DNA of 64,000 nucleotides, from contig JBBCKD010000010.1 of assembly GCA_037191015.1 (NCBI GenBank), forward strand, positions 682,001 to 746,000. The letters run 5' to 3'. The notes below the pieces were generated by a model. It had not been told where the DNA came from. It did not search any database and saw only the letters and a program-made list of their open reading frames with translations. Made by a program: the position numbers and the translations under genes. Positions 16,831-25,405 of the stretch are shown piece after piece; the stretch's first letter is position 1, and each line of letters begins with the position of its first letter. This DNA is from Ravibacter sp037191015. Lineage in GTDB: Bacteria > Bacteroidota > Bacteroidia > Cytophagales > Spirosomataceae.

Positions 16831-16906
16831 AGCGAAATGTATCATTGATGTGAATCCGGAACTGCTAAGATATAACAAATTCTTATTCGGGAATCCGACC
16901 GCTCAG

Positions 16907-17035
16907 CGATATTTCCGGCTTCGTGAAATAGACATACAGGCAGGAACGAATGAAATTGACATTCGTAACCTGCCTGCAGGATTGTACTTTATCGTGATCA
17001 ACGGGGTATCCGTACGTCGGGTGAAGCCGCAGTGA
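16907..17035 (+). pseudogene. Remnant of a T9SS type A C-terminal sorting domain
   Basis: The plus-strand frame reads through IDIQAGTNEIDIRNLPAGLY and FIVINGVSVRRVKPQ to a stop at 17033-17035. This is the characteristic end of a T9SS cargo protein (NEIDxxxLPxGxYFxxIN). Upstream the frame soon runs antisense into the PqqD gene, with no room for a cargo domain or signal peptide. It is therefore a 3' fragment of a lost secreted protein, probably left by a deletion or insertion at this junction. Confidence 0.7.
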
Positions 17036-17053
17036 AAGCGCTCGAATCCAAAC

Positions 17054-17881
17054 CTATTGAGCCTGTACCACCTTCGTATTGTCAGGTATCAGATCTTTCC
17101 CCGTTTTGGCAATGCTGCGATGGTATTCCGATAACGATACGAGGAATTCTTCATCTTCCCATGTGCTGGAACGTTCGGGAGAATTGAAAAGCTCTTTTAC
17201 CGCCACAATTTTGTAGACATACTTGGCTGTCTCATTGTTAAGCCGGAGCTGGTAGAAATCGTTCTTTTTTTGAAGCCCCATCTGTTTGATGAGTTTGCCG
17301 GGGCCCGAGTTATAGGCTGCGGCAGCCAGGGTCCAGTTGCCGAGCTCCCCATACAGCCATTTGAGATATTTAGCCGCTGCGTGAGTGGATTTGACCAGGT
17401 CTTTTCTTTCGTCGACGATATCGTCTACCCGTAACCCGAGCGCCATCGCTGTCTGGGGCATCAGCTGCCAGTAGCCTACAGCGCCCCGCGGCGAAATGGC
17501 AAACGAGGTAAAGTTGCTCTCTACCAGCGGGATATATTTCAGGTCGGACGGCAGATTGTACTGTTTGAGAATTTTAGAAATCACTTTCAGATCGACGGCT
17601 ACCTGCTTCTTATACTGGCTGTACGTCGGGTGACTGAAGTGCTTTACTGCATTGTGATAACGTCGGGCGACATGGGATTCTTTCAGGGGGAGCTGGTCGC
17701 CGCAGAAGTCTATTTCGAGCATCGAGGTGTCGATGGCCGGCTTCTCTGTTGCAGATACCCTGTCTTTTTCGGGGGTATCTTCTGATACTTCACTAATCCC
17801 GTTGATTAAGTGAAATGTTTTTTTGCTGATATGTCCGGTAAAAACAAAGGACAGCAAGATCAAAACTACATACCGTAACAT
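17054..17881 (-). CDS. Lytic transglycosylase (SLT domain)
   Basis: The 275-residue exported enzyme has an N-terminal hydrophobic segment (MLRYVVLILLSFVFTG) and an SLT/MltD-type domain from about residue 105. Catalytic Glu lies in LKYIPLVESNFTSFAISP, followed by GAVGYWQLMPQTAMALGL and AAAAYNSGPGKLIKQMG. It cleaves peptidoglycan glycan strands to form 1,6-anhydro-MurNAc ends. There are no LysM repeats, so it is shorter than E. coli MltD. A minus-strand TATCTTTG promoter element lies 36-43 bases upstream of the start. It is monocistronic. Confidence 0.93.
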   Translation of the reverse strand: MLRYVVLILLSFVFTGHISKKTFHLINGISEVSEDTPEKDRVSATEKPAIDTSMLEIDFCGDQLPLKESHVARRYHNAVKHFSHPTYSQYKKQVAVDLKVISKILKQYNLPSDLKYIPLVESNFTSFAISPRGAVGYWQLMPQTAMALGLRVDDIVDERKDLVKSTHAAAKYLKWLYGELGNWTLAAAAYNSGPGKLIKQMGLQKKNDFYQLRLNNETAKYVYKIVAVKELFNSPERSSTWEDEEFLVSLSEYHRSIAKTGKDLIPDNTKVVQAQ

Positions 17882-18179
17882 TCATTTTAGTTTCGTGAAA
17901 CATAATTTCCGGGGTGCAAAGATAATAAAATATAAATTATCTCATTGCTACTGCTTGTAAATAACTGTAAATTAACGCAATTAGTATTTAAAACTTGAAT
18001 TTAATTTATTTAACGGCATTAATTGGAAGTATGAAGCGTCAGGTACGGAATATGAGGCGTCGGGTATCCGGTTTAAGAAAAAAGGAGCGTTCGTCAGAAA
18101 CTTTCAGGTGTGTATTGCCGGTTTTGCTGGAAGTTGAAAAAGTAATAATAGTTTTACGCCCTCATCCTGATATATACTC
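17882..18179. other. AT-rich divergent intergenic region
   Basis: This 298-base gap separates the lytic transglycosylase and CoA-transferase genes. It holds the minus-strand promoter element at 17917-17924 and an imperfect direct repeat near 18030-18070 (gcgtcaggtacgg / gcgtcgggtatccgg). A 63-codon ORF at 17995-18186 overlaps the CoA-transferase start and has no family resemblance, so I do not call it. No RNA gene was recognised. Confidence 0.5.
17917..17924 (-). promoter_or_regulatory. Bacteroidota-type -7 element for the lytic transglycosylase
   Basis: On the minus strand this reads TATCTTTG, the consensus form of TAnnTTTG. The implied leader is about 30 bases. Confidence 0.5.
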
Positions 18180-19664
18180 ATGGTAGAAGATCGCATTCAT
18201 AGAAACGATTTAAGAGGTAGAATTATTACAAGGGAGGAAGCCGCGTCCAGGATTAAGGACGGCATGGTAATTGCCACCAGCGGGTTTACCAAAGCGGGCG
18301 ACAGCAAGGAGGTCCTGCCGGCTCTTGCGGAACGTGCTATCACCGATCCGTTAAAAATTACGCTGATGACAGGCGCTTCACTTGGTCATGGCACCGACGG
18401 AAAGCTCGCCGAAGCAGGAGTGCTTTCGGTAAGGCTGCCTTTCCAGGTCGACCCGATCCTGCGGAGAAAAATAAATGAAGGCGAGGTGCTTTTCATCGAT
18501 CAGCATCTCAGCGAAACGGCCGAATGTATTAAAACCGGTCATTTTCCGCCGATCGATTATGCCATTATCGAGGCGACGCAGATCCTGGCAGACGGGAGTA
18601 TTGTGCCCACCACATCAGTGGGCAATTCGGCGGTTTTTTGTCAGCTGGCGCGGAAAATCATAGTCGAGGTAAATACGTCCGTGCCGCTCTCGGTAGTAGG
18701 GATTCACGACATTTTTTCGGCGGGGACCTACCCGAACCGGACGGTTATCCCCATTTTGTCGCCCGACAGCCGGATAGGCAGGCCTTCCATAGCGGTTGAC
18801 CCCGACAAAATCGAGGGGATTGTCTGGACGGATATACCGGACAGCCCTGCGGATGTAGCTTCTGACGACGATGCCACCCGCAATATAGCTGGCCATCTCA
18901 TCGATTTTTTTTCATGGGAAGTGACGAAAGGCCGGCTGAAAGAGAGCCTTTTACCGCTGCAGGCCGGGATCGGTAAGGTTGCCAATTCTATCCTGAGAGG
19001 CCTGGTGAGCAGCCGGTTTCATGATCTCACCATGTATTCTGAGGTATTGCAGGACAGCACCTTCGATCTTTTCGACGCCGGGAAGCTGAACTTCGCATCC
19101 GGGTCCTCTATTACTTTGTCCCAATCATACCAGGAAAAGGTATTCGGAGATTTTGAAAGGTACAAGCACCGGCTTATCCTCAGACCGCAGGAAATCAGCA
19201 ACGCGGTGGGGCTGATCAGGAGGCTTGCGGTCATATCCATCAATACCGCTCTCGAATGTGATATTTACGGCAACATCAACTCCACGCACATTACCGGTAC
19301 CCATATGATGAATGGTATCGGGGGATCGGAAGATTTTGCCCGCAACAGCTACCTGAGTATTTTCGTTACCCCATCCATTGCCAAAAGAGGAGCTATTTCT
19401 TCTGTTGTCCCGATGGTATCTCATGTCGATCATACGGAGCATGACGTGGATATTATCGTGACAGACGAAGGATTGGCCGATCTAAGGGGCCTCGCCCCGC
19501 GCCAGCGCGCCAGGGTGATCATAGAAAATACTGTCCACCCCGACTATCGTCCCCGTTTGGAATCCTATTTCGAGAGGGCATTGAAAAGGGGCGGTCACAC
19601 CCCGCATCTTCTCGAAGAAGCGTTCAGCTGGCACCGTTCGCTGCAGGAAACCGGGAGGATGTAA
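18180..19664 (+). CDS. Acetyl-CoA hydrolase/transferase (succinate:acetate CoA-transferase type)
   Basis: This 494-residue class I CoA-transferase probably exchanges CoA between succinyl-CoA or propionyl-CoA and acetate in the cytoplasm. Family features include GFTKAGDSKEVLPALAERA near the N-terminus, the active-site region TMYSEVLQDSTFDLFD (Glu nucleophile by comparison with AarC), the CoA-contacting NGIGGSEDFARNS, and VTDEGLADLRGLAPRQRA at the C-terminus. Length matches the Cat1/AarC family. Its 3' end overlaps the convergent PhyH gene by 41 bases. Substrate preference cannot be read from the sequence. Confidence 0.92.
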   Translation: MVEDRIHRNDLRGRIITREEAASRIKDGMVIATSGFTKAGDSKEVLPALAERAITDPLKITLMTGASLGHGTDGKLAEAGVLSVRLPFQVDPILRRKINEGEVLFIDQHLSETAECIKTGHFPPIDYAIIEATQILADGSIVPTTSVGNSAVFCQLARKIIVEVNTSVPLSVVGIHDIFSAGTYPNRTVIPILSPDSRIGRPSIAVDPDKIEGIVWTDIPDSPADVASDDDATRNIAGHLIDFFSWEVTKGRLKESLLPLQAGIGKVANSILRGLVSSRFHDLTMYSEVLQDSTFDLFDAGKLNFASGSSITLSQSYQEKVFGDFERYKHRLILRPQEISNAVGLIRRLAVISINTALECDIYGNINSTHITGTHMMNGIGGSEDFARNSYLSIFVTPSIAKRGAISSVVPMVSHVDHTEHDVDIIVTDEGLADLRGLAPRQRARVIIENTVHPDYRPRLESYFERALKRGGHTPHLLEEAFSWHRSLQETGRM

Positions 19665-20538
19665 ACAAAAGCGGGAAAAACCGACCCTCCATCTTGCGGC
19701 CTTTTGCGATGACGGGCACACCGGCCAGCAGCTCATTATCGGTGTCCGACAAAGTTCCGTCGGCAAAGACATTCACTACAAATGCCCTGCGCGGTCTTTC
19801 TGAAAGGTTTTCGTAGGAGCCATGCACCGTCAGGGGGTGATGAAAGGTGGCATATCCTTTTTCCATTTCCACCGGTACCGGCCGGAACTCTGCTTTTTGC
19901 TCGTCGGTCAGGTAGTCCATCAGGCCTTCCATATCGCCGGCAAGCTCCGGCTTGTCCAGTAAACCCCACCGGTGGCTTCCGGGGATGTAGTAGACGCACC
20001 CGTTTTCTTTGGTAGCGTCGTCGAGGCCTGTCCAGCAAGTCAGGTGCTGCATCGGCACCGTGCGGGTCCAGTAAGAGTAATCCTGGTGCCAGGCCACTAC
20101 TCCGCCGTGCCTGGCGGGTTTGCAGAAGAGCTGGTCGTGCCAGAAGCGGACAGACCGTTCCCCCAGCAACTGGCTTGCCGCCATAAGGAATGCAGGGTTC
20201 CAGAGGACATCGTGAAAGCCCGGTGTCACGCGCCACGCTCCGAGGGCATGCAGCAGGATCTTCCCCGGGTCGGACGACTCATTAGAGTGAAACTCGTAGA
20301 ACAGCTCTTGACCGGGATGGCCGGGATCGACCAGGTCTGCCAGCTCGGTATTCAATGCGTCTACCTGCCAGGGTTCCAGCAGCCTGATATTGGCAAGGTA
20401 TCCGTGCTCGTTGAAAAAATCCACCTGGTCGTCTGTCAGGCGATAGGGTTCCCATTCCCCGGCCGTCGTCGGAAGCCGGAAAAGATCGGATATCAGTTCG
20501 TGGTATTTTGACAGGTCGTCAACTTGTTTTTCAGGCAT
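19624..20538 (-). CDS. Phytanoyl-CoA dioxygenase (PhyH) family protein
   Basis: This 304-residue non-heme Fe(II)/2-oxoglutarate dioxygenase has the metal triad in the proximal WHQDYSYW (His and Asp) and a distal His in HHPLTVHGSYENLSERPRR. The nearby Arg would bind 2-oxoglutarate. Other family marks are FFNEHGYLANIRLLEP at the N-terminus and CVYYIPGSHRWG. It probably hydroxylates a small molecule, but the substrate is unknown and adjacent genes give no clear hint. The coding region runs 41 bases into the end of the convergent CoA-transferase gene. Confidence 0.9.
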   Translation of the reverse strand: MPEKQVDDLSKYHELISDLFRLPTTAGEWEPYRLTDDQVDFFNEHGYLANIRLLEPWQVDALNTELADLVDPGHPGQELFYEFHSNESSDPGKILLHALGAWRVTPGFHDVLWNPAFLMAASQLLGERSVRFWHDQLFCKPARHGGVVAWHQDYSYWTRTVPMQHLTCWTGLDDATKENGCVYYIPGSHRWGLLDKPELAGDMEGLMDYLTDEQKAEFRPVPVEMEKGYATFHHPLTVHGSYENLSERPRRAFVVNVFADGTLSDTDNELLAGVPVIAKGRKMEGRFFPLLFTSSRFPAANGAS

Positions 20539-20801
20539 ATCGGATAAAGATTAGGATTTTAGACCGGAACTACTATTGTCATTACAATATATGAATTCTT
20601 GATGAGCTGTTATAAAAGAGCCCGCCCCGAACTTTCCCGGACTGTATGAAAACTACATCGGAAAAAAGCGTATTCCACGGAATAAATGCCGGGCTGCTGC
20701 TTTTTTACAGGTTAAGATAGCGGGTTTAATACCCGGGCATCTGGCATAGTTTAAAAGAATCAGTTAATTTGTGGAACCTAACCACATTAGCCTTTAAGTC
20801 G

Positions 20802-21605
20802 ATGTCATTTTCCCTGAGCTTTTCCGGTATTAAAAAAATGGCGTTCCTGGCCGGCGCGCTTTCGGTTTTTTCTTCCGCTCACGCGCAATCTCCGCCTGAC
20901 AACATGGACCTGTATCTTCTTATAGGGCAGTCCAATATGGCCGGCAGGGGAAAGATAGATCCTGCCAGGAACGGGGAAAGGGAGGGCATATGGGTAATCC
21001 AGGCCGATAACCAGTGGAAAAAGGCGAAAGATCCGTTGCACTATGATAAACCTACTGTGACGGGAGTCGGGCCGGGTTTGTCGTTTGCCGAAAAAGTCCG
21101 GGAAGAGAACCCGGAAAATGCGATCGGCCTGATCCCATGCGCAGTGGGCGGCAGCCGCATAGACGACTGGGCGCCGGGACAAAAGCATGAGCAGACCGGG
21201 ATTTATGCCTACGATGCCATGCTGGAAAGAGTAAGAAATGCCCGGGGAAACGGGACGATCAGGGGAATCCTGTGGCACCAGGGGGAAGGAGACAGTACTC
21301 CGGAAAGAAGCGCGGTCTATAACAAAAAGCTAAAGGCATTTTTTAAGAGACTGAGAAAGGATATAGATGTAAAAAAAGTGCCGATCGTTATCGGTACGCT
21401 GGGTGATTTTTACGTGAGGAAGAATCCGACAGCGGCTGTTATTAACCAGATAATCGAGGCGTTTCCCTTTAAAAATAAACGGGTGTATGCGGTAAGCTCA
21501 TCGGGTCTGACAGACCTGGGAGACGAGACCCATTTTGACGCGGCCTCCGCCCGGGAGCTGGGGCACAGATATGCAGAGCGGTTTCTCAGCATCGACAATA
21601 AGTAA
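20802..21605 (+). CDS. Secreted SGNH carbohydrate esterase (SASA / CE6-like)
   Basis: This exported 267-residue esterase probably removes acetyl groups from xylan-type or sialylated glycans. Block I is LLIGQSNMAGRG (nucleophile Ser). The middle block is GLIPCAVGGSRIDDW, block III is GILWHQGEGDS, and block V is DETHFDAASARELG (Asp/His). The ATG at 20802 gives a normal signal peptide ending SSAHAQ. The longer frame from a TTG at 20769 adds only a poor N-terminus. It is monocistronic and not next to a PUL-type susCD pair. Confidence 0.9.
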   Translation: MSFSLSFSGIKKMAFLAGALSVFSSAHAQSPPDNMDLYLLIGQSNMAGRGKIDPARNGEREGIWVIQADNQWKKAKDPLHYDKPTVTGVGPGLSFAEKVREENPENAIGLIPCAVGGSRIDDWAPGQKHEQTGIYAYDAMLERVRNARGNGTIRGILWHQGEGDSTPERSAVYNKKLKAFFKRLRKDIDVKKVPIVIGTLGDFYVRKNPTAAVINQIIEAFPFKNKRVYAVSSSGLTDLGDETHFDAASARELGHRYAERFLSIDNK

Positions 21606-21667
21606 GACGAGAGAATGAGGGGAGGTATAAACGGGCCCTGTATGAACGCGGCAGCACGACGAAGGGG

Positions 21668-23026
21668 CTAGACGAAGGCGCTTTCCCCGGTAATGGCCCT
21701 TCCTACTATCAGCGAATTGATTTCCTTGGTACCTTCATAGGAATAAATGGCTTCTGCATCGGCTACAAACCTGGCGATGTCGTATTCGAGCAGGATGCCG
21801 TTCCCGCCGAACAGCTCGCGGGCATGATCAACTATAGACCGCATGCGCAGCGTACAGAATACTTTTGCGAGAGAGGCGTGCTCGTCGGTGATGTTCCCGC
21901 CGTCCTGGAGCTGGGAAAGCCGGTACACCATGGTCTGCATGGCGGTGAGGTCTCCGAGCATGGTAACGAGCAGGTCCTGAACCAGTTGGAACCCGGCTAT
22001 GGGCCTTCCGAACTGTTTGCGCTCCATGGTATATTTCAGCGCAGCTTCGTACGCTCCCCTGCCGCAGCCGACAGCCTGCCAGGCAACTCCGGCCCGGGTC
22101 ATCCGCAGTACATTGGCAGTATCCTTAAACGAACCGGCGTTCTGTAGCCGGTCACTTTCGGGTACCCGGCAGTCGGTCATGGTGATAAGTGCGTTCTGAA
22201 CCGTCCGGAGCGCCATCTTATCTTCCATTTTCTCGGCTTTGAAGCCCGGGTTTTCTTTTCTTACAATAAATCCTTTTACCTGGTCGTCGTCAAGATCCCG
22301 GGCCCAGATAATGGTGATGTCGGAGAAGGTCGCATTTCCTATCCATTTTTTCTGACCGTTTATGATCCACTCGCTGCCATTCCGTTTGCAGGTAGTGGTC
22401 AGGCCGCCGGCTACCGCCGACCCGACTTCGGGCTCCGTCAGTCCGAAAGCCCCGATGAGCTCCATTTTTTGCATGGCCGGCAGCCACTCCTGTTTCTGCT
22501 CTTCCGATCCGCAGAGATAGATCGACCCCATGGCCAGGCCGCTGTGTACGCCGAAAAATGTGGAAATCGAGGCATCTACCCTGGCCATTTCCATAGCCAG
22601 GAATCCTTCCAGCAGGGCAGATTTCCCGGGACAGCCGTACCCGTGGTAAGTCAGCCCTGAAATGTTAAGCGCCGCCATTTTAGGGATGATCTCCATCGGA
22701 AACCTGGCCTTGTTCCAGTAGTCATTTGCAATGGGACGTATTTCGGTTTCCATGAATTCGCGGACTTTCAGCTGGATTTCCCGGTCTCCGGGTGTGAGCG
22801 TGTGCTCCAGCCCGTAGAAATCGCCGTTTACCTCCGGTTTTTTCCGGGGCTTCCCGCTTCCCGACTGTATCATTTTCATCATCTTCGCCAGATCCTCATC
22901 GCTCATTTTGGAAACGGCGCCCATAACTGCATTCAGGTCTACTTTTTGAGACAGCTTTTGTAAGGCTTTAAGATCGAACGTTTTAAGAAGGTTTCTGATG
23001 TCAGAGAATGACCGGAAAAGGCTCAT
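21668..23026 (-). CDS. Acyl-CoA dehydrogenase (glutaryl-CoA dehydrogenase-like) with N-terminal extension
   Basis: This 452-residue FAD enzyme catalyses alpha,beta-dehydrogenation of an acyl-CoA. Marks of the family are FGLTEPEVGSAVAGGLTTTC (FAD/substrate), KKWIGNATFSDITIIWARD, QLVQDLLVTMLGDLTAMQ, and the C-terminal catalytic Glu segment IYSYEGTKEINSLIVGRAI. The pattern is closest to glutaryl-CoA dehydrogenase. About 60 residues precede the usual start, Lys/Met-rich (SKMSDEDLAKMMKMIQSGSG), and resemble no domain I know. It is monocistronic on the minus strand. Confidence 0.9.
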   Translation of the reverse strand: MSLFRSFSDIRNLLKTFDLKALQKLSQKVDLNAVMGAVSKMSDEDLAKMMKMIQSGSGKPRKKPEVNGDFYGLEHTLTPGDREIQLKVREFMETEIRPIANDYWNKARFPMEIIPKMAALNISGLTYHGYGCPGKSALLEGFLAMEMARVDASISTFFGVHSGLAMGSIYLCGSEEQKQEWLPAMQKMELIGAFGLTEPEVGSAVAGGLTTTCKRNGSEWIINGQKKWIGNATFSDITIIWARDLDDDQVKGFIVRKENPGFKAEKMEDKMALRTVQNALITMTDCRVPESDRLQNAGSFKDTANVLRMTRAGVAWQAVGCGRGAYEAALKYTMERKQFGRPIAGFQLVQDLLVTMLGDLTAMQTMVYRLSQLQDGGNITDEHASLAKVFCTLRMRSIVDHARELFGGNGILLEYDIARFVADAEAIYSYEGTKEINSLIVGRAITGESAFV

Positions 23027-23160
23027 GGGAATAGTTAAGGTTTGTCTGAAGAACGAATACCTGGTCCTGTTTTGTGTATCAAGATAGAATAAGGCTATTT
23101 TTACTTAGATTTAATGGCAGTAATTACCCGGTTCCGCCTGGAAGGCTGACCACTGATTGC

Positions 23161-23176
23161 CCCGATAGCTATCGGG
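23161..23176. repeat. Perfect 16-bp palindrome cccgatagctatcggg
   Basis: A perfect palindrome lies 20 bases before the ATG of the SDR-like gene. It shares agctatcgg with the triple repeat at 976-1020, so it is likely a dispersed element of this genome. An operator role is possible but not shown. Confidence 0.6.
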
Positions 23177-23195
23177 CTATAACCATTTTGCGTAG

Positions 23196-23858
23196 ATGAA
23201 AAAAGCTCTTGTATTAGGCGCCAGCGGATTTGTCGGGCGATATCTTGTAGATTTGCTCCTGGCTAACCCGGGTTATGAAAAAGTAACTGTCGTAGTCAGG
23301 AGGGATACCGGCCTGGAATATCCCAAGCTAAAAACATTGATAGCCGATTTTGAAAGCCTTCCGAAAATGAAGGAAGCTATCGAAGCGGATGAAGTTTTTA
23401 TTACCCTAGGGACGACGAGAAAGAAAACCCCGGACAGGAAGGATTACTACCAGGTAGACCATGATTACCCGGTACTGGCTACCCGGATAGCTAAGGAAAG
23501 AGGGGCTACGTCCGTTTTCCTGCTGACGGCCGTCGGGGCGGATGCAGGTTCCGGCACGTTTTACCTGCGTACAAAAGGGGAGACGGAGCGGGATGTAATC
23601 GGAGTTGGAATGGATCATACTCATATATTCCGGCCTTCTATGATATTGGGGGAAAGGACCGAGTTCAGGCTGCTGGAGAAGATTGTCGTTAAGATGTGGC
23701 CCCTCGCTGAAGGCTTGCTTAAATTGTCCGGCTTATCGAAATACCGCGGAATTAACGGGAAGGACATAGCGAAGGCCATGGTAAATGCGGCTTCGGAGCA
23801 GGGCGGCAAAGTGGAGATTTACGAATGGAAAAGGATGAAGGAACTGGCCGGGGGATGA
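23196..23858 (+). CDS. NAD(P)-binding atypical SDR (HTATIP2/TIP30-like oxidoreductase)
   Basis: This 220-residue Rossmann protein has the dinucleotide motif LVLGASGFVGRYLVDLL at the N-terminus. The central segment EVFITLGTTRKKT and the late IFRPSMILGERTEFR are typical of the TIP30/YwnB-like atypical short-chain dehydrogenases. The classic YxxxK is replaced by the YLRTKGETE motif of this subgroup, where Tyr-Lys are in YLRTK. The substrate is unknown. The Spx/ArsC-like gene follows after 49 bases, so the pair may be co-transcribed. Confidence 0.85.
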   Translation: MKKALVLGASGFVGRYLVDLLLANPGYEKVTVVVRRDTGLEYPKLKTLIADFESLPKMKEAIEADEVFITLGTTRKKTPDRKDYYQVDHDYPVLATRIAKERGATSVFLLTAVGADAGSGTFYLRTKGETERDVIGVGMDHTHIFRPSMILGERTEFRLLEKIVVKMWPLAEGLLKLSGLSKYRGINGKDIAKAMVNAASEQGGKVEIYEWKRMKELAGG

Positions 23859-23907
23859 GGTGTCGGGGCCGGTAAGATATTTTACAATTAATTTTTAGAA
23901 AAGAATA

Positions 23908-24276
23908 ATGCTTAAAGTTTACGGGATTCCAAATTGTGATACCATCAAAAAAACACTGAAGTGGCTGGATGCCAGGAAGATCAAAAATGAGCTGCATAAT
24001 TACAGACAGGATGGAATAGCAGCCGGTAAGCTTGAGGGCTGGCTGGAACAACAGCCGCTTGAAAAGCTGCTCAACAAAGCCTCCACTACCTGGAAGAACC
24101 TTCCGGAAGAAGAAAAAGCAAAAGCTTCTGCCAGGGAAGGAGCCGTTGCCGCTATGATAGAACACCCGACCCTGATCAAAAGGCCCGTCATAGAGGACGA
24201 AAGGGGGAATGTGCTGGCAGTAGGGTTTAATGAAGCGCTGTACGAGTCTGTCTTTAACGGCAAAGCCGGAAAATGA
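23908..24276 (+). CDS. ArsC/Spx-family protein (YffB-like)
   Basis: The 122-residue thioredoxin-fold protein begins LKVYGIPNCDTIKKTLKWL, with a single Cys10 where Spx proteins have CxxC and arsenate reductases use one catalytic Cys. The cis-Pro region KRPVIEDERGNVLAVGF near the C-terminus is family-typical. In this group (YffB) the function is thought to be glutathione- or thiol-linked reduction, but arsenate reduction is not established. It follows the SDR-like gene by 49 bases, and proB begins 62 bases downstream with its own promoter element. Confidence 0.88.
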   Translation: MLKVYGIPNCDTIKKTLKWLDARKIKNELHNYRQDGIAAGKLEGWLEQQPLEKLLNKASTTWKNLPEEEKAKASAREGAVAAMIEHPTLIKRPVIEDERGNVLAVGFNEALYESVFNGKAGK

Positions 24277-24312
24277 GATAGGGGAAGACTTATTTCGGTT
24301 GCGGATATTCCA

Positions 24313-24320
24313 TAGTTTTG
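24313..24320 (+). promoter_or_regulatory. Bacteroidota-type -7 element for proB
   Basis: TAGTTTTG matches TAnnTTTG and lies 18 bases before the GTG start of proB, implying a very short leader of about 14 bases or less. Confidence 0.4.
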
Positions 24321-24338
24321 CAGAAATTTTAGCCGGAC

Positions 24339-25370
24339 GTGTCAAAACCTATTATCGTAATCAAATTTGGAACTGCTGCCATTACCCAGGCGAGCGGTGA
24401 GCCCGATTTGAGTGTTATGAAAAAAATAGCCGCCGAGGTGGCTTCCGTTCATAACCGCTATCATGTTATTATCGTGTCTTCGGGAGCAGTGGGGGCTGGT
24501 AAGGCCCTGATCAGGAATTACAAGGGAACGCTTTCCCAGCGTAAGGCTGCGGCGTCGATCGGAAACCCTCTGCTGATCAATATCTATTCGGAAGTATTCA
24601 GGCCTTACGGAATACCGATCGCACAGGGCTTGTGTGAGCGCCGTCATTTTGCAAGCCGCTCCCAGTTTCTGCAGTTGAAAGACACCTTTGAGGAGCTGTG
24701 GCGGAACGGTGTTATTCCCATTGTCAATGAAAACGATGTAGTAAGCGACCGGGAGCTTAGGTTTTCCGACAACGATGAGCTGGCCACGCTGCTGGCGGCC
24801 GGTTTCGGGGCGGAAGCCCTGATGCTTTGTACTTCGGTTGGAGGCGTGCTCGACGAAGAGGGGAATATTATCGGGAAAGTGAACGATGTCAAAGATGTTT
24901 TCCGTTTTGTAAGAACAGACAAATCATTCCTGGGATTGGGTGGAATGGCTTCAAAGCTGACTTTTGCCAAGCTTGCCACCAGGATGGGGATCAGGGTGGT
25001 AATTTTCGGGATGAAGGAAACGCAGGGGCTGCTAGGGGCGTTGAAAGGTGAAACAGGTACCGAGCTGCAGTCGCTCAAAAGCACTCTTTCCGCACGTAAC
25101 AGGTGGCTGGGCAGCGGGGGACTGATATCGGGGAAGCTGAAGGTCGATGCGGGCGCCGAGCGGGCTGTTCTGAAAAGAAAGAGCCTCCTTGCGGTAGGGG
25201 TTACAGAAGTGCTTGGCGACTTTGAAAGCGGTGAGATAGTTGAAGTTCATAACCCTTCGGACGAGGCAATCGCTGTTGCCCGGGCCAGGGTAGCATCGGC
25301 CGACCTCCTGCAGAATCTGAAAACTGTGAACTACGAGGTGGCTCATGCAAATGATATAGTGATTTTGTAG
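24339..25370 (+). CDS. proB: Glutamate 5-kinase
   Basis: ProB phosphorylates glutamate in the first step of proline synthesis. The 343 residues contain the amino-acid-kinase fold: IVIKFGTAAIT (ATP), IIVSSGAVGAGKALI (glutamate), VPIVNEND-type segment IPIVNENDVVSDRELRF, and GLGGMASKLTFAKLA. About 90 C-terminal residues (KRKSLLAVGVTEVLGDFESG) correspond to a PUA-like domain, slightly shorter than in E. coli ProB. The start is GTG at 24339. The gene is followed by proA after 166 bases of repeat-containing spacer. Confidence 0.95.
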   Translation: MSKPIIVIKFGTAAITQASGEPDLSVMKKIAAEVASVHNRYHVIIVSSGAVGAGKALIRNYKGTLSQRKAAASIGNPLLINIYSEVFRPYGIPIAQGLCERRHFASRSQFLQLKDTFEELWRNGVIPIVNENDVVSDRELRFSDNDELATLLAAGFGAEALMLCTSVGGVLDEEGNIIGKVNDVKDVFRFVRTDKSFLGLGGMASKLTFAKLATRMGIRVVIFGMKETQGLLGALKGETGTELQSLKSTLSARNRWLGSGGLISGKLKVDAGAERAVLKRKSLLAVGVTEVLGDFESGEIVEVHNPSDEAIAVARARVASADLLQNLKTVNYEVAHANDIVIL

Positions 25371-25405
25371 GCGATTTTAAAAAAGGGAATTAACCATAGA
25401 GGGGG

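Noticed and set aside
16099..16878. Complete lasso peptide cluster
   Set aside because: B1- and B2-like genes alone are not enough; no cyclase or precursor gene is found in the flanking DNA.
17995..18186. 63-codon plus-strand ORF before the CoA-transferase
   Set aside because: It overlaps the CoA-transferase start, has no family resemblance and an Arg/Lys-rich composition typical of random frames.
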